A stretch of DNA of 64,000 nucleotides from Typha latifolia (GCA_019914945.1 CM034102.1:15241501-15305500), one strand, 5' to 3'; counted from the stretch's first letter, positions 1 to 13,300 are shown. Notes: a model not told the origin generated them from the letters alone. Numbers and translations are program-made.

Positions 1-359
1 GTAGTAGATCTAGATGATATATGTACTCACCTATTACTCGTTGGCATAATGTTAGAACATCTGCTCAATGAAGTCAAAGATCATCTAGTTCATATCCGTT
101 TAACTGGATCTTCTTGTTATTTATTTTACAATGCCTTGATAGGCTATAGTCATAACATCCTTTGCAAGATGAAATGCATGTATTTGTTGTTTATTTCTAT
201 TGTTTTGCCAATTATTATACCTATGTTCAAAATTTATGAATACAATTCAAAATTTCAAACAATCATGCTATTAATGAAGCCATATATCAATTAATGTAGG
301 CTATGTAGCTTTCTTTACCATTGTTTAAATTCACTTGATAGACTTCTTTAGCTTTCCAG
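1..359. other. Intron of the importin-9 gene, open at the window edge
   Basis: AT-rich DNA with no exon that I can join to the downstream reading frame. It ends in a normal acceptor (tttccag) directly before the first recognisable importin-9 exon at 360. It is best read as intron sequence of a gene that starts outside the window. Confidence 0.6.
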
Positions 360-3300
360 GCTATCAAGAATGCTCCTGGATGTATACGACCATTGGTGTC
401 TCGAGTTTTGCCAACTATTGGATCTATATTGGAAAAGGTTCACTTGATAGACTTCCTTAAGTAGACCTTCATGCTCTCTATAACCATTTTAATTGAGTTG
501 GAGTTCTCCATGTATTTAACACATTCATCATTGATACTTTTTTGCATTCCTCAGCCCAGGGTGCAGCCAGTTGGGCTAGTTTCTGGCTCATTGGATCTTT
601 TGACAATGATACTGAAAGTATGTTATCTTATTTGTGTTGCATGATTTCCTGATTTTTCCCCTTATGAACCTTCCATAGTTCCTTACATTGTTGGCAGATA
701 TTAATTTGTTTCTTTCCTGATTTTTCCTTTATGAACCTTCCATAGTTCCATACATCTTTGGCAGATATTAATTTGTTCTGCTATATGTCCAGAATGCTCC
801 AACTGATGTAATGAAGGCAATTTTTGAGATATGCTTTAATCCTGCTATCCAAATTATTCTTGAAAGTGATGATCATGGAGAGATGCAGGCAAGTTTCTCA
901 TCATTGCACAATCATCTCTGTCAGGATCATGTTGTTCTGTTTAGTAAGTTAGCAATCGCACCATATAATATTCTGCATTTTAATTCAGAATGCAACAGAA
1001 TGTTTGGCTGCATTTCTATCTGGGGGTAGACAAGAGTTACTTACATGGGGAGGTGATCCAGGCCTTACAATGAAAAGGCTTCTTGATGCAGCTTCTAGGT
1101 AGATTTTGAAGTACTTGCAAGTTTTCAAATTTTTTTTATAGTGGTACAGTAGTAGTAATGCATTTAAAGTTGCTTCATGGCAATGTTTATTTTTATATTT
1201 TACTTAGCTTCTGACGAGAATTTCTTAAGGTTCTGTTTGTAAGATGATCCTCCCTAATGTTATTAAAACATAGATGAAGGTTGAATAGGTGAAGAGACAT
1301 CAAATTGTCAGAAGACACGCAAATACCACGTACCCATTTTTTTTACCATTCTCTCACATTTACTGGTGCCTTTGATCTGAGTTAGACACATGTCACTATG
1401 ATTATGCAATCTCTGCTGGACTTATCCAATTCATTTTTAGTGATTTCTTCTTATTGTCCTCATAATATTTCTATTTTGGGTGATATGACTTGGTTAACTT
1501 CAACATGCCTGTCAATTTATTAGGGACCCCTAGTTTGACTTGGGTGGAGCCTAACAGCTACCTACCTAACTTACGACTAATACTAATCAAACTAATCAAT
1601 CCCAAGTGAACATCCAAGTCACTTGAAGAAGTGAGAAATAATTAATGGATTACAAGAGTGAAAAAGAGCAATTTAGGGATCAACATTTTACATTCAAAAG
1701 GACAAGAGTTCTGTTACTGTAATATTTTGTCGTGGTACTTTTGAATAGACCACACTAAATTAATAATTTGGGATGCACAGTGCAAATTTCCCTTTTACAA
1801 TGATAAGAAGGAAATTGTCAAATTTGACGTGGTTGTGTAATCATAGTAACAGTGAGATGTGCTTTTTTTTTGTGATCAATTACTTGTCATGTAAAAATAA
1901 AATAACTTCTGATTTGAATTTTCTTTGCATGCTGCAGGCTTCTAGATCCATATCTGGAAAGTTCTGGATCACTTTTTGTTGGAAGTTATGTATTGCAACT
2001 TATTTTACATTTTCCATCACAAATGTCCCTGCATGTTCGGGAACTTGTCGCTGCTATTGTGAGACGTATGCAATCTTGCGAAATATCCGGGTTGAAGAGT
2101 TCTCTAATTGTTATCCTTGCTAGACTTGTAAGTTCCTTTCTAGGAAGTCATTTTATGCATCCTTCTATTATCTCCAGAGTCCAGATAGTTTATGCTTGAT
2201 TCAATGCTTTCTTAGCCTGTTCTAAACTCTCTTGTGACTTACGGCTAACATCATTCTAACTTCAGATAGATTCTGATTACAAATTGGTAGAATAGGATGA
2301 CATGCAACCAATAAATTGGAAAATAGCCTGCATCTAGTTGAATCACTTAGTGAGGTGACACCATGTTGGGAAAAGAATAGCTATCATTAGATTAACCTTT
2401 ATTGCTTCGATGATTTGAATGCTCAGCTCAAGGAATTATTACATGGCCTATTCGAGAATATGATTGTTGTTGTAATTATGGGCATTCAGTCATAGTGTTG
2501 TAGTGATTTTGGGGATCTGGTGTTTGATATATCATGAAATATTTTCTGAAATCTTTAGTTATTCCTTTGTTTTCTACTTTGAAACAAAATCAAGGTTTTG
2601 AAAGACTGTTGGCTCTAGATAGATGGACAAAGGGTCATAAAGTGCCTATGCGCTAGTCAAGTGTGTAGGCGGGCACCTAGAATCTAAGACGATTTAAAAA
2701 TAAACAAATACAAGAAACAATAGTTAGATAAAAAGTTAAAATTCATACATACAATCTACAAATATATTAATGCATTTTTTTTTGCTAAGAATCATATTAA
2801 GCAATTAGAATCCATTAATTTGTCAAGATTTAATTTTGAATTTCAAAGTCAACCTACATACCTACATGGTTCAAGATACAAACACCTAGGCAGGATCTGA
2901 GCGGAGTCTAGTTTATTCTGTCTAAAGTGGGAGCCTAGTCATTAAAGTGGAAGTTTTTTTTTTAAAAATGGACAAAATTAAAGAATATAATCGGTGCTCA
3001 ACTTTCTTGATGTTTATAGTTGTAATTCTTCATCTATATCTACTAGTTTGGCTGTCTTAACATTGCTGCTTATGATATTGGAAAAATAAGGTGAAGTATT
3101 AATTATTATCTTGTTTTATTTTACTTATCTCAATGACTTGTTAGGTGGAATCTCATTTATTTTATTGCAAGAATTTCAACATCTTTGTTGTTTTATTACC
3201 TCTATTTGGTAATTCTTATTGTTTTAGTTGTGTAGTTGTTCAAAATCATTATTTATATTGTTTGAATGTAAAAGATTAAAAATGATGTTTTTTGACCACT

Positions 3301-6300
3301 TAAGCTTCTAGAGTAATTAGTTAACATAATATTAGAGCCAGTTTTTCTAGTGGCCATTAGTCCAAAGTCTAGACCTTGTCTAAACCTATTTATTCTCTAT
3401 TTTGGTGCGGTGTAGGCTGCATATCTTATTGTTTTTCATCTGACCATGTGCAGTATAGGGGCTACATGTGAGGAAGCATCTTAAAGGTAGATATACGGTC
3501 CAATAGAGTATAAAAGATAAAAAATCAATATTCTTTAAAAAAATTAAGCAGTTAGTAAGTTAACATGGTATCAGACCAGGATATCCTAAATTTGATACCC
3601 ACAAACAAATCTGTCATTTTGAATATAAAAATCTCAACCTATTTAATTTAAACCCCACCCCTAAGCTTATTAAAATATCTTGAGCCTAAATAATGGGTAG
3701 TATCAGAATATAAAAGATTAAAATTCTTATTCTCTAATAGCTTGAGCTTTTAGTGTAATTAGTGTAATTTGTGAGTTAACATATATTAATGAGGTTAAAA
3801 AAGCATTGATTGTTGTGTTGGCTGATCCATGGGATATAAGAATGTCGGCATGGCTTGCAGCAATCATTCGTTTGAAGTTTACGATGGAGCGTTATGGAAA
3901 TGTCGGAATCTAAGGAAGTGACTGGGTTGGGGCTAATTTCGGTTGGAAACTGTATGAAATTGTCACTGGCTCTGGTCAACTTGATCTATTTGGACCAGTT
4001 AGTTAATGTGGCAGATTTCAAGGTTCCCCTATCAGAACTTTATTTCATCCAATAAACTTATAAAAACCAAGCATCTCTACCTTTAGACCTTGAGAATCTG
4101 AGCCACCTTCTCTACTAGTGCCTAATTTTTATTTATATTTTCACCATCTTAAGCGAGTGATGAAATTTTACCTACTTATCTATTAATTTTTCTGATTTTT
4201 TTATTTGTGTTGAATTTTTTTTTCAAATTTTGTAGATACCATGACTGATATATACTGAAACTTTATTTGCGCTATATTATTCATACGGATGATATGAGTT
4301 CTGATAGCTTATGCTATCCTTGTCCAAAATGTTTTTCTTCTCTCTTTTATGGTATAGCCTCTTTAGGGAGGGATTTAACCACTATTAAGTACAATTTAGG
4401 TGTTAAGTATTTGAGGAATTAGGAACCCATATTTTTCTTTAGTTTGCAGTCTTTCATCTTACAGATTCCGTGTATTTAATCTAATGATGACCATTAAAGT
4501 TGTTTTGCCCACTGGAATACACTTGAGGGAATATGACAATTCCTATCTAAATCCTGACCTCTATATTCTTCTTTTACTCATGCCATATCTTTGGCCATTT
4601 GCAAAGAATGTTCAGTATCTCTGTAGTATCTATGTACTACATTCATTATTTGTCCCTGTTATTCTGGTCATGCTATCTCATTTCGAGATGCTTAAATCAT
4701 ATGTTTCGTTTATTGTTTATTGCATGGGGTAGGAAGCATGGTCTTGCACTATATATCATAGGGATGTTTGGGGCCCAATAATGTGTAGCCAAAACTGGAA
4801 TGTAGTTGTTGGCATAAACATGGCCTTTTGGAGTGCAGTACATCCTGCCAATAACTTTAAGCCAATTGAAGCCATAAATTAGTCTTGGCGACCTAAAAGT
4901 TTGATTTGCCATAATCATTTTTGTCCATCTTGGACTTTCAACAGACATCTTTAGAACTTTCAGTTTGTTTGCTTACATTATCCAAAAGTTGATTTAAAAG
5001 GTGTGTTAAGATAAGATTCAGACCAACCGGGCTTAAGTATTTGTTTACGGCCCGATTCACCAATTACTCGGGCCGGGTTTGAGTCGAGCTGGAATAGTTT
5101 AGCCCGTTACTGCCCCTTAGCCTATGAGAGATCGGGCTAGACGAGCCGAGCCAGGCCGGGTCGGGCTGACCCACCTTTTAGCTATTTTTAGAAAAAAAAA
5201 CTTTACTATTTAGCTTATTTAAAAAAATATATTTATGTTCCTCCATTTAAAATAAAATTAATATATTAAAAAAATTTAAAGGTGTGCTAAAAAGAATGTA
5301 AAACGGTACAGTACTAAAATTTACATTGGTTTTCACCGTAGCAAAACGGGTGCTCTAGTTGCAGGCCGAACGGGCGGACAAAGGGCTGGCCTGTGCCGCC
5401 CATGGGTAGTTCGGGCTCGGGCCGGGCTCAAACTGGGCTGAGCACGGGCAAGCTAGGCCGTTTAATTATGTCTAGACAAACTATAAAGGGGGTGGTGCTA
5501 CGGATGATATATGTGCTTCTTTCTTTCAAATGGGTCTTGGGCAAGTGGTCAAATGCTTGATGTTGATCAATGTGATGCAGTCCCTTCTTGGTATCTTATG
5601 TATATTTATTTCTATATTTCATTATTATTGTAGTGGTTCAAGTTTTCAACCATGCAATAACTTGTGTCATATAAAGTTATTTTGGACAATAAGGTTGCAG
5701 AAACTCAGTGGCACGTTCTCTTTCTTGGTGTACTTGCATGTGCATCCTAGGTTTTTGTGCATACTTTTTATGCCATAGTCCCAATATACGTATCAATGGA
5801 TGGTTCAAGCTTTCCATGGTGTTGTTTCTTAAGTTTATCATGGATTTAAGCTGCCGCATTTATTGTTTGTTGCAGGTACATCTTAGTGCTGCAGATGTTG
5901 ACCAATTCATTAATTTAATGCTTAGTATACCTGCTAATGGATATGCAAATTCATTTGCTTATGTGATGTCAGAATGGACTAAACTGCAGGGTAAGAAGCA
6001 TGATTAACTTGTCTGTCTCGATTCAACGAGAGTGTTAACAAAAGAATTACTTAATTTGATTTCTGGTTACATGACAGTTTACTTGTTAAAAGGGAGGATG
6101 TTGTGTCATCATCATCAGATGTTTTTGACATTTTTCCTTTTTGGTGAACATATAGCATGGAACTAATATGTTGAATATGACATTTTTTACTCCAGTTTTA
6201 GTTATGACTGATACATGTTGCTGGAAAAGCATTATATGAGAATGCCTCTGCCATTTTGACATTATATCATTACATCCAAATATATTTCATCGGCATCTTT

Positions 6301-9176
6301 TCTATTCTCCCAAGCAGGTTTCTCCATTGCATACTTGGAGAAGAATTAGATCCACATAACTGTAATAACGTTATGGAATATTGCTTGATTTTTTATGTTA
6401 CACTTGTTTGGTGCATCTTCTATAAATTGAAAGCCCTATGTATTATTCTTTGAAAAAAATTTCTCTGACGGGCGTGCACTGCAAGTTTTTCTTTCATATT
6501 TCAGTTTATATTCAATACCTTCTAATTTGAAAGTTTTAAGGTTTTCACATGTATGCTATTGTTTGCGGGTGTCACCGGCATGCCTATTAGGTTTACCCCT
6601 CACTTCCTTACATCAAGAGGTTCTGGGTTCAAATGTTGGCTATTGTGTACATTTCTCTAGATCCTGTTTTAGCAGGAGCCTTGTGCTCTGAGACCCCTTT
6701 ACATGCATGCTTTTGTTTTCAGTAGTCAAGAAAGCATTCATCATTCGTATCCTGTGTGTTTGAATGAAAGTCTGAGTTCCCTCAAAACTCTCAAACTACA
6801 AAGATAAAGTATTTAAGTAAAATCAGTATTACTAAATCTGTATCTTTCCCATTTCATTAAGAGGTGCAACTTGTACATTGGGTGTAGGTGAAATTCAGGG
6901 AGCTTATCAGATAAAAGTTACAACAACTGCGTTGGCTCTTCTTCTATCCACACGTAATGCTGAGTTGGCAAAAATCAATGTCCAAGGGTATCTTATTAAG
7001 GTTTGTATATGCTTAGAATGCAGCTGATGGCGAGGTCTTTCCTCTCTTGTTATTTTTGGTCAATGTGTTTCCTTAACTCACCGAGTGGGGCCATTTCAGT
7101 CCAGTGCAGGTATAACGACTCGTTCAAAAGCAAAACTCGCTCCTGACCAATGGTCTATGATTCCATTGTCAGTAAAGGTACTATGGATCTTGAACTTTCA
7201 AATAGCTCCATATGAAATCAATTCCACTTTAACGTAATCTTATGTTGTCTAGATATGCATTGCATATAAACAGTGTGTATTGCTTACAAAAACAAATGCA
7301 TTGCATACGAGAGGTACGCACTGCTCATGTAAACAAAAGCATTGCATATAAAAGGTTCCCTCTGCTTATATAAATGTATCCCTTGGTTATACAAAGAAAC
7401 GCATTATACAAAATGTGCATACAAAACCAAATTAGCTCTTAACATGTGTTTTGGTCCACATTTGCTAATGTGATTAGAAAGTGGAATTTTACAAATCATT
7501 CCATATTAATTTAATGGGCAATTAGCATATACAGTATTGTTTAATCTTTTCAGTGCTTCTCAGTCATTTGTTTGTAGCAAAAGCTGGGTGCATTATCTTT
7601 CATTTATTTTACTTTTAGTGGTACCCACCTATTGATGAAACAATAAATGTAGTAAAATCCAACGATGGTCGTGCTACAGGCACGGACCGTGCCAACCACC
7701 GGTCGGTACGGCATGTGCCGTAAGAGGAGAGAAAAAAAAGATACTCGCCTTCGCCTTCATCGTCGCCGCTCGCTGATCACCGTCGCTGTTGCCCGAGCAC
7801 GTCGGGTGCCCTAACCCGAGGGAGGAGACCGAGAGAGAGAGAAATTAAGAGAGAGAGATCGGTTAAAACTTAAGTTGCGGATCCGGATCGACAACGGGTA
7901 GCTCGACAACGAGGTCGACGGCGAGAGCGGAACTATTAGGAGGGGTGTCGTGCGGCACCCCTCATGCCATGTGTCGGTATGCCGCCGGCACGGTCATCCA
8001 TAGTAAAACTTGCTTTATTCTTTAGGTTTTCTCAAGCCCACGTTCATTCGGTCCATTTAGCTGGTGAAGAAACAATAAATGTAGTAAAACCTGCTTTATT
8101 CTTTAGCTTTTCTCAAGCCCACGTTCATTCAGTCCATTTAGCTGGTGAAGCATGTTACACCTATGAAAGTTCTACACATTAAAATGTTCAAACACTGACT
8201 GCGTGAACTCTGATATTTTCTTTTCTAAGGAAATGTGCAATCACATTCCGTAAATTCTGTTACTTATATCTTGATGAAATCAGTATTGAGAGCTTTTCTG
8301 AGAAGTTAAATACTTTCACCTCACTAATTTTGACAAGCAAATTAAGAAACATTCTCACCATTGCTATTTGGTTCTTACACAATTATCCAACAACCAATGC
8401 TACAGATCTGTGCATTATTATCAGATACGTTACTTGAAATTCAAGAGCAAGTGTTGGATGATGACGATGATGACGAGGTACTGTCCAATTTGGTTTCTCA
8501 TATAATATTCACAAAATATTCTTGTAGTTGTGGCATTAATTGCACTGTACTGTTGTCATGACAGGATAGTGACTGGGAAGAAGTTTCAGATAATGCTAGT
8601 GGCCTCCGGCAAGATATAGTATATTCATCCACAGTTCTATCAAATATTAAACCTTCCGTTGAACACTTGGATGCAATGGCTAAAGTCTTTGATGAGGTGA
8701 GTTAGAATTTGGTCAAATTGATTTTTGTATTTATTATATTTATTCCACATTGATGAAAGATTTGCAATACTGATCTGGCAAATTGTGATTTGTTCCCCTA
8801 AACAATCATAGGGAGATGATGATAGTTATGACGATGACCTTACAAAAGTAGATCCGCTTAATGAGGTTTGCTCTCAAATATTTGTTTTGGACAGAGATAC
8901 GTTGATCTGTGCCTTTCCTTCTTTAACCACTTTTTTTTTTGTGTGTGTGGCAGGTCAAGCTAATAGATTTCCTGACAGCCTTCTTTTCTAATTTATCTAC
9001 GAGTGACAGATCATTTTTTGAGCTTCTATGCCAGGTGAGTACTACCTTCAGTTAGCTTGATAACCTGCGCTCTGGTACTATCATATGAAAGGTGACGTGT
9101 ACTTTTGTTCACATAATTTTTGCAGAGTCTAACAGTTTCACAGAGAAGTGCGGTGGAAAAGGTTTTGAAAAAGTGA
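360..9176 (+). CDS. IPO9: Importin-9 (karyopherin-beta family), 3' part, 5' end outside window
   Basis: Nuclear transport receptor of the importin-beta family, made of HEAT repeats, that carries cargo such as histones and ribosomal proteins through the nuclear pore. Twelve exons join in phase: 360-437, 555-617, 793-888, 989-1098, 1938-2127, 5876-5990, 6888-7000, 7100-7177, 8406-8477, 8565-8696, 8812-8865 and 8954-9034, plus a last exon 9126-9176 ending in TGA. Family hallmarks include LLDPYLESSGSLFVGSYVLQ, TRSKAKLAPDQWSMIPLSVK, an acidic run (six Asp then Glu) that continues into DSDWEEVSD, and a C-terminus reading LLCQSLTVSQRSAVEKVLKK. The acidic insert matches importin-9/Kap114, where it helps bind basic cargo (family knowledge). 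The intron at 889 has a GC donor. The 3748-bp intron 2128-5875 carries several old repeats. The N-terminal half of the protein, including the Ran-binding domain, is not in the window. Confidence 0.9.
2640..2945. repeat. Old interspersed repeat with GCCTAGGCG-like ends, in importin-9 intron
   Basis: Both edges carry related motifs (gtaggcgggcacctagaat on the left, cacctaggcaggatctgag on the right) around an AT-rich centre. Short GCCTAGGCG-type ends like these are common in degenerate plant transposon copies. I could not define terminal inverted repeats or a target-site duplication, so the boundaries are approximate. Confidence 0.35.
3265..3800 (+). repeat. Degenerate LTR-end / primer-binding-site repeats (TRIM- or Copia-like)
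   Basis: Three related junctions lie about 239 and 216 bp apart. Each is preceded by an LTR-tail-like stretch (aaaagattaaaa, then a stretch rich in agcttttagagtaatt). They are ttaacataatattagagcca at 3321, ttaacatggtatcagaccag at 3560, and ttaacatatattaatgagg at 3776. The middle one contains TGGTATCAGA, the start of the usual plant retrotransposon primer-binding site complementary to initiator Met-tRNA. No coding domain is present. It is probably a decayed array of LTR plus primer-binding-site units. Confidence 0.5.
5025..5470. repeat. GC-rich interspersed repeat with an AT-rich core, in importin-9 intron
   Basis: Two clusters rich in cggcccg/gggccgggc motifs (about 5027-5175 and 5345-5465) flank an AT-rich core in an otherwise AT-rich intron. 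Base composition and layout suggest a non-autonomous transposon copy. I see no open reading frame and no convincing terminal repeats, so the class is unknown. Confidence 0.4.
7638..8150. repeat. 81-bp tandem duplication, first unit interrupted by a MITE
   Basis: Unit 2 is 8070-8150. Unit 1 runs 7638-8069 and is the same 81 bp once the 343-bp insertion (7658-8000) and its 8-bp target duplication are removed. The units differ at a few bases only. It lies in the importin-9 intron between exons 7100-7177 and 8406-8477. Confidence 0.85.
7658..8000. mobile_element. GC-rich 343-bp MITE-like insertion with 8-bp target-site duplication
   Basis: A non-coding GC-rich block in an AT-rich intron. It is flanked on both sides by TAGTAAAA (7650-7657 and 8001-8008). 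The uninterrupted second copy of the host repeat (8070-8150) confirms the empty site. The ends are only weakly inverted: gatggtcgtgc near the left end against gatgaccgtgc on the opposite strand at the right end. A perfect palindrome, ggcacggaccgtgcc, sits near the left end. An 8-bp duplication is typical of the hAT superfamily (established knowledge), but no transposase is present, so the assignment is inference. Confidence 0.75.
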
Positions 9177-10368
9177 AAGAAAATTAAGATTTAAGAAAAT
9201 GTCAGTTTGTTCACGGTGTTGCATTTGCATTTCCCAATTTATTGATTTTTTAAGTAGATTATTTTTGCCCCGTGCGAAACCTGCGCTCTTATGCTCTTCC
9301 TTGAGTTTGCATAGCCTTCATCAGTTGGTAGCGTTTACAGAGCCAGTAGATAAAGCCTTGAGGTGTAGTAAGATGAACGTGTACAGTAGTATGTATGTAT
9401 TTCTTTTCTTTTTTTTTGTTGAGAAATTTGTTTATCATGTAATTCTAAGCTTGCTTGATTACTTTTGGTCTCCGGTTTAGTGAACAGCACATTGCAAAGT
9501 AATTTAAGCAAGATTCTCGGTGAACGTCAAATTTTCACAGTAAAATTCAAGTTTGTCTTTTTCGAGTGATTCTGGATGTTCTCTAGGTTTCAACAATCTC
9601 ATTCAAACAAAATCAAATTTAGTCACAAGGATGTGTAAATTCTAAATTAAATGGGTTTCACAAACTTTAACCAAACTACATTGGAGTCGACTTATGATGA
9701 TATATCCAGTTAAATTGTTTTTGTAACCCTGCTTCTATATGCTGCACGTAGAATCCAAAGAACAATAAGAAAAATATCTTCTTTACAAAATTCTACTGAG
9801 GAAAAAGCGAACCCATAAAGGCTTGCCACTCGAATTTCAAATCATTCGCTTGCTTCAACTGGCTCATGCCAGCACACCAGCTAATCCTTTGATTCTGTAT
9901 AAAACCAATTAAATGGCAATGGCAAGTTCAAATAGTACAAAAAAACAACTCAATGGACAATTGAAAGATCAGCGTTAGAGAAACCAGCTATGAGAAAAAC
10001 AGTAACATAAGTGCAACATATCGATCAACTCTCCCATAAGGTGCACAGCACCAAGTTATAACAGCTTTTAACATAATAACCTCAGAAAATTCAGCAATAC
10101 CTACTTTCAAGAATTTAAAACAGCACTATTTTCAAACTGCAGTATCAGAAAGATTCAAAAGTTTTGTTGTCCAAATGTTCCCAGGAAGTACCTGTTAAAA
10201 AGACATGCCATCAGAAAAGAATAACAATCCTAGAGATAGGAGGGAACATATGGTTCTAGTATGTCATCGTCTCAAAAACATCAATAGAGGACGACCATAT
10301 CCACTATGGCTATTTACAAGACATGCACTTCGCATTTCCAACTCACCTATTATTTGTGTGCCATGAAT
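9177..10368. other. Intergenic space between convergent importin-9 and HSBP genes
   Basis: Contains the 3' untranslated regions of both convergent genes. It is AT-rich, and I see no further coding or RNA gene in it. Confidence 0.6.
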
Positions 10369-13300
10369 TTATACAGATTCCTCAGCAGGCGTGGCTTCTT
10401 CAGACTTTGGTTTGGCTGGGAGTTCTGTACCCATTTCGGCTTTAAGGTCATTGATACTATGCTCTAGTTCATCAATTTTGGTCCCCATTTCATCTAGTGA
10501 AGTGCAGTTAAGAAGCACATACAAATTTGCATAGAAAAAAGATGAAAGTGAAGTGGTAATCTACAAATCAAGGGTTCACAAAAACAGAACAATAAGATCT
10601 GGAAAATTATTCCAAAACCACAAATACCTTAGTCTCAAGAGACAAACTATGTAGAAAAATAGGGTATGAGGAAAGTACTTTGTGCTTGCTACCACTTGGA
10701 GAATCCCTTTGGACAACTGTTTTCAGGGCGTCAGTCACAAAATCTATGCATGCACTCACTAGTTCAAAAGAAGAATTTTCAGAAGAAACCAAAGTCCCAG
10801 CAAAGTTGCCGTGAGTTTAGCCATTGGATTTGGTGGTTATAGGTTTGAAGCGATGTAGCATCAGATATGCAGAGGTCCTCATGTTTAAGAGGAAAAGACA
10901 GTCTTAAAAAATTAAATATGCACTAGCACAAGGGAAAATCAAGGTTTTGGTATTGGTTGGACCATATAAGGACGGCATAAAGCAGTTTCAACAAGAACCA
11001 GTTCAAAGTCTGGTGTTTAATGAGATTGATCAAAACTCATTAAATAGGCATACTTGTTAAAAATATTGTTATTTAATTTCTTGACCTTTAATATGGTTCT
11101 TTTTAAATTTTAGCTTCTTTAAATTTCTGGCTACACTTTTTTGTTACCTTTCAGACTGCAGTCTTCCAAGCCATGTGAAGGTAAATAACTGCAGCGTCTA
11201 GTTCCTTATAGATGTGCAACCTGAGGTCTAGAAGTTCAAGAAAAAACGTTTACATAAATGTCACATCTAAGTGTATAAAGGTTGGAATTTCATGAATATG
11301 GCAGAAACATTATCCTTCTACATGCAACAACAAACCACTAGTCTCGATTAAACTCCTTACAGAAACAAAATTAAGATTAAAGGATTTCATCTTGTAAATG
11401 ACACCTATTTCTGAAATGATCCATATCTCGTACCTAACTTACTATAACTAATGAAGTTACACTTTTAACAATAGAAAATAAAGGAATATAGTATTAAGTC
11501 TAGTATTATCTCATTCCATTATATATCTTATATATCTATCCTAATTCTTAATAGATGCCAAAGCGAATCACTGCCTGAACTGAGGGAATCCTATACCTCC
11601 TTTCATTATAATTCTAGACCTCTTTTCATTATAATATAGTATGTGCGGGATGGTTCATTCATGAATCATCAAATAAAAAAATTCTATGAAATCATAACAT
11701 AAAAGTAGGAATATCTGAGCATTTTGTGGAAGTCGTAGAAAGGCAACCTTAATAGACCAAAATATTGAAACCAAGTCAAAACACTATTTCAGATCTCCAG
11801 TATATTATTACACCTAGATATGCATGCATATTTTATATGTTAAAACTCGTGAGCACAGATATGCATAAATATATCTTGCATATTACTACAGAATAGTTTT
11901 GGGTAAACACAAACACCAAATATTGATTCAAGGGATTGGGGAAATTTTTTTCCATAAAGAATCTATTTTCTGTAAACACTAAAGTTGAGCAGTGACAACT
12001 CAGAAGAACGTTAAATGAAAACCAAATATAAGAACAGGAAAAAAAATATGTATTCAAAAAATTTACCTATCTGATAACTATACTAAACTAGGTAGAAAAT
12101 CATCTAATACACCAAGAAGCTCAATTTTGTTCAGACTTACTTTTTGATTTTTAAGTGTTGCAAACACATCAGACATTCTGACACATTCAAATTTTAAGCG
12201 TAATTACTTCTATTTGTGCATTCACAAAAAAAATAAGAATTTAAAATAGTAAGTGCACGGTGCTACAAGAGATTAAACAAAAGGATATTTTTTGAAACAA
12301 TGCTCTCTGACATAGCTTGGAACCTTGTTTGCTGCAAAATTAATTCCAGTAAAAGAACTACAAGCAGATTCCAAATAAATTTATTGTAAAATAGATGCTA
12401 GAAACTCACCATCTGCACAAGAAGATTTTGTACCTGAAAAGGCAAAGAAAGTTTAATAAACAGCTATTTATTCTCACTAAGAACTTTCAAGTAAGTTTAG
12501 AGTGTTTTACATAGTTGCCACTAAAGAGTAAACACATCAATATCACCGATTGCCACTACATTTGTTCAAAATGCTATGGACTCTTCCAAAACATTCCACT
12601 GTAGTTAGGTTTAACGGAATATTAATGGAATACTCCTAAAGATGGATATTAAATCTAACATATATCTAAATGAGCAAAGTAACCTTTTTTTAAGATTAAA
12701 AGTTTAGAATTTTAATATGTAATCCATGGATCTCGATAGCATTAGATAATCTACTACTCATTTCAAATGATTATTAAAATGGGCATTTTCACCATTCTGG
12801 TTTAAGTTTTCACAGCAATAAGTTAGATTAGGCTGAAAGAATGACATTTTTCAAGAAGTTCCAATTCAATTGCAATTGTGATATTTTGAGGAATAAAGTG
12901 GCAATTATCATATTCAAAAAGTTTAGAATGGCGATTATGTAAATCCCACAAGTTTATGGTATATATAATGTAGAAAGTTTCATAACACGGCGTTGACAGA
13001 ATATTATATGCTAGAACAGACTGTACACTATCAGATTACGAAACCAGACTTGAAAGTAAATTCCAGTCATTTCGCTGTCATTTCTTATAGCATGAATGTG
13101 AAAGCAACTGAACTCACAAAGGCTGTCATATCTGCAGCACTCTGCATTGAACCTTCTGCCTCTTGTTCACCCTAAAGTCAGTTAACATACAAAGCAAGCG
13201 GTCATAAGAAAGAAAAGAAAAGAAAAACAGGAGGAAAAAGAAACTATTCAAACTATCACTTCAGGAGAATGGTTTAGATCTAGTAAAACTGAGTATCGAA

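Noticed and set aside
12121..12200. Possible extra HSBP exon ending before gtaagt (minus strand, MSDVFATLKNQK)
   Set aside because: It does not match HSBP, and the AT-AC junction already gives a complete conserved protein.
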